From the NCBI RefSeq assembly GCF_040054535.1, contig NC_090788.1, positions 19,273,001 through 19,337,000 on the forward strand: a stretch of DNA of 64,000 bases, given 5' to 3'. The notes beneath the pieces are model-generated. The model saw only the letters and a list, made by a program, of their open reading frames with translations. It searched no databases and had not been told where the DNA came from. Numbering within the stretch: position 1 is the first letter of the stretch; the number at the start of each line of letters is the position of its first letter. The position numbers were made by a program, and so were the translations under genes. Source of the DNA: Antennarius striatus. Its lineage: Eukaryota > Chordata > Actinopteri > Lophiiformes > Antennariidae. This document shows, in pieces, positions 62,270 through 64,000 of the stretch.

Positions 62270-62370
62270 GGCGACTTATCCAGGGTGTACCTGCCCTCCG
62301 ATTCACAGTCAGCTGTGATTGGCTCAAGCGTAAACCCGTTACCCAGATCCAGATGAGCGGCTGAAGATGG
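62270..62370 (-). repeat. Teleost SINE-like repeat fragment
   Basis: GTGGCGACTTATCCAGGGTG and TCAGCTGTGATTGGCTCAAG match the family in reverse orientation. Confidence 0.55.
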
Positions 62371-62835
62371 GACAAATTGTCTTCAAGAAAAACAACAAAT
62401 GATTTCAGAAAAATGAGATTCGATAACAGACGAAAGGAGAGTTATTGTCTGCTTTTGTTTTTTTGTTTGTTTTGGGGGGGGGGTTTGGGGGGGGGGGGGT
62501 CTTAGTTTGGTTCATATTGCGTGTCACCCAAACACAAAGCCTGAAACCACGTCTCAATGTGAAACACAATAAACCAGCCAACACAAACACCAGGAGGAGA
62601 CGAAGAAGGACAAGAGAAGAAAGCACATCCTTTGTTTATGGTAAAGAATTTCAGCTCCGCCACATTCCTCTGCAAAACCCATCCGGAGGATAATAAGACC
62701 GACTCTTTCCTTTAAAAAAAAAACAAAACCTGTTTTCCTTGCAGAGTCCTCCATATTCTCATGTTCCCCATCCAGATCAGGAAGCAGGTCTGAGTGCAGC
62801 GAACAGGTGGATCTGCAGCGCTCGGCGTCAGACTC

Positions 62836-62949
62836 TACATCTACATCTACATCTACATCTATATCTATATCTATATCTATATCTATATCTATATCTATAT
62901 CTATATCTATATCTATATCTATATCTATATCTATATCTATATCTATATA
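62836..62949 (+). repeat. Hexanucleotide array (TATATC)n with (TACATC)n edge
   Basis: About 19 six-base units. The first few are TACATC and the remainder TATATC, suggesting expansion of a mutated unit. Confidence 0.95.
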
Positions 62950-63250
62950 GCATTTGAGGTTAAACTAGCTCTGGTTTTGGACAAAGTGAAGAAGCACATC
63001 TTCATCCATCTCTCTGCTACCCAAAACTTCTCTGCAGAGAATCCAGCGGTCCCATTCCCAGTTGAAAGGTTCTGTGTGTGAATCCATGAACTACATGCAA
63101 ATGCAAAAGAAATCCATCTTTTCCAGAACCCCTTTGTTGCCGTCATCGATGAAACCCAACTTTCTTATCAGTTTGAGTCGGTCGAATTCAAGCTGGACAG
63201 TCTCGTTGATTTCTATGCTGCTCTCCCAAATGACATAATAGCTGGAAAGG
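62950..63250 (+). other. Possible coding relic, unidentified
   Basis: A frame just after the hexamer array reads [20 protein letters not shown] and ends in a stop. After a TTTTCCAG acceptor-like site, a second frame reads NPFVAVIDETQLSYQFESVE ... VDFYAALPND. It looks protein-like, but I recognise neither part. Confidence 0.2.
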
Positions 63251-63406
63251 GTTATTATTAATATTTACTGCTGGAAGACAATAAATGTTTACATTCAGGC
63301 ACCTCTGTGATCTTCACAGTTTTTCTGTTGCTGACCCCAGTCCCCCCCTTAGAGAAAGGAAAAATTATGTGGCCCTTACAGGAAAAAGTTTGGAGACCCT
63401 TGTGCG

Positions 63407-63410
63407 CACA

Positions 63411-63443
<33 letters not shown>
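63407..63443 (+). repeat. (CA)n microsatellite
   Basis: CA run with one ATA interruption. Confidence 0.95.
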
Positions 63444-63449
63444 TCGGGG

Positions 63450-64000
63450 TGGACAGAAAGCTCCGTGTGCCAGGACTTGACAGGAAACAGATCGGGGAAA
63501 GGGTCTGAGTGCATATTTTGGATATCAGGTTGGGTTTCAGCCTCTCGGCTCTGCAGCATCGAATAGATTTAATTATGGCAACAACCGCAGACCAAATCCT
63601 GTTAGCACGTTATTCACTACAGGATGTAAACTGTGTGTTTCACAACATCTATACTGTTCATAGTCGTCAGGAGGAACTGGTGACCTCGTTGCCTCAGGCC
63701 CCGTTTACACAATGCTTTGGTGAAAACTGATTGCATTTTAAAATGTTCTGCATTCTTGCCACTTCATTCTTAAATTGATGCTAATACACACAGACACACA
63801 AACATGCAATGCAGGAAACTACTTTCATCACTTCAAGGGAGATGAAGTTAGTAAAGCTTTACATGCTGCACAACTGCAAAAAAAGCTCTGCTTCAGTGTA
63901 CTATAAGTAATGTTTTGCAGATTACAAAGAACTCTATAACTAGTTATAACAAGATACTAAAAATCGTAACTATTTTTATGGTGGAATGCTGAGGAGGAAA
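63450..64000. other. Right-edge stretch with no supported gene
   Basis: No exon or RNA gene is seen. GGCCCCGTTTACACAATGC at about 63697-63715 resembles the terminus of a small DNA transposon, but no partner end was found. Confidence 0.35.

Overview
The window looks like teleost fish genomic DNA. It has multi-exon genes with GT/AG introns, abundant long (GT)n/(CA)n and (GAAT)n arrays, tRNA-derived SINE fragments typical of fish, and decayed LINE, piggyBac and MITE pieces. The protein-coding genes are clear vertebrate orthologues recognised from their sequence.

Layout. At 0.1-2.7 kb lie the 5' exons of an unrecognised minus-strand gene for an Arg/His/Pro/Gly-rich protein that runs off the left edge. 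At 4.2-10.0 kb are two intact, apparently intronless, closely related plus-strand genes of 514 and 510 codons. I cannot assign them to any known family. They share a TATA-like upstream motif and are separated by a dead piggyBac fragment and interspersed repeats. This tandem pair is the most novel-looking part of the window. At 10.3-15.3 kb is smg8 (5 coding exons, plus strand). At 18.1-19.1 kb is kcnj15/Kir4.2 (one coding exon, plus strand). At 21.1-23.7 kb is vps26c/dscr3 (8 exons, plus strand). At 24.4-42.3 kb is ttc3, minus strand, with 45 coding exons reconstructed from splice sites and reading phase, predicting a 1,739-residue E3 ligase. At 43.3-48.3 kb is znf346/JAZ (7 exons, plus strand). 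At 48.4-64 kb is a gene-poor, repeat-rich stretch with giant dinucleotide arrays, an inverted pair of one interspersed repeat (one copy carrying a nested MITE), an L2-like LINE remnant, and one plausible terminal exon of an unknown minus-strand gene at 58.2-58.6 kb.

Context. ttc3, vps26c and kcnj15 lie together on human 21q22 (the Down syndrome critical region), so this block is conserved synteny. smg8 and znf346 map to other human chromosomes (17q and 5q). vps26c and ttc3 are convergent, and ttc3 and znf346 are divergent. The identified genes are unrelated housekeeping or physiological functions: NMD kinase regulation, K+ conductance, Retriever endosomal recycling, ubiquitin ligation and dsRNA binding. 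No operon-like cooperation is implied. All exon structures were worked out by eye from splice consensus, phase continuity and remembered human orthologues. No alignment or database search was run.
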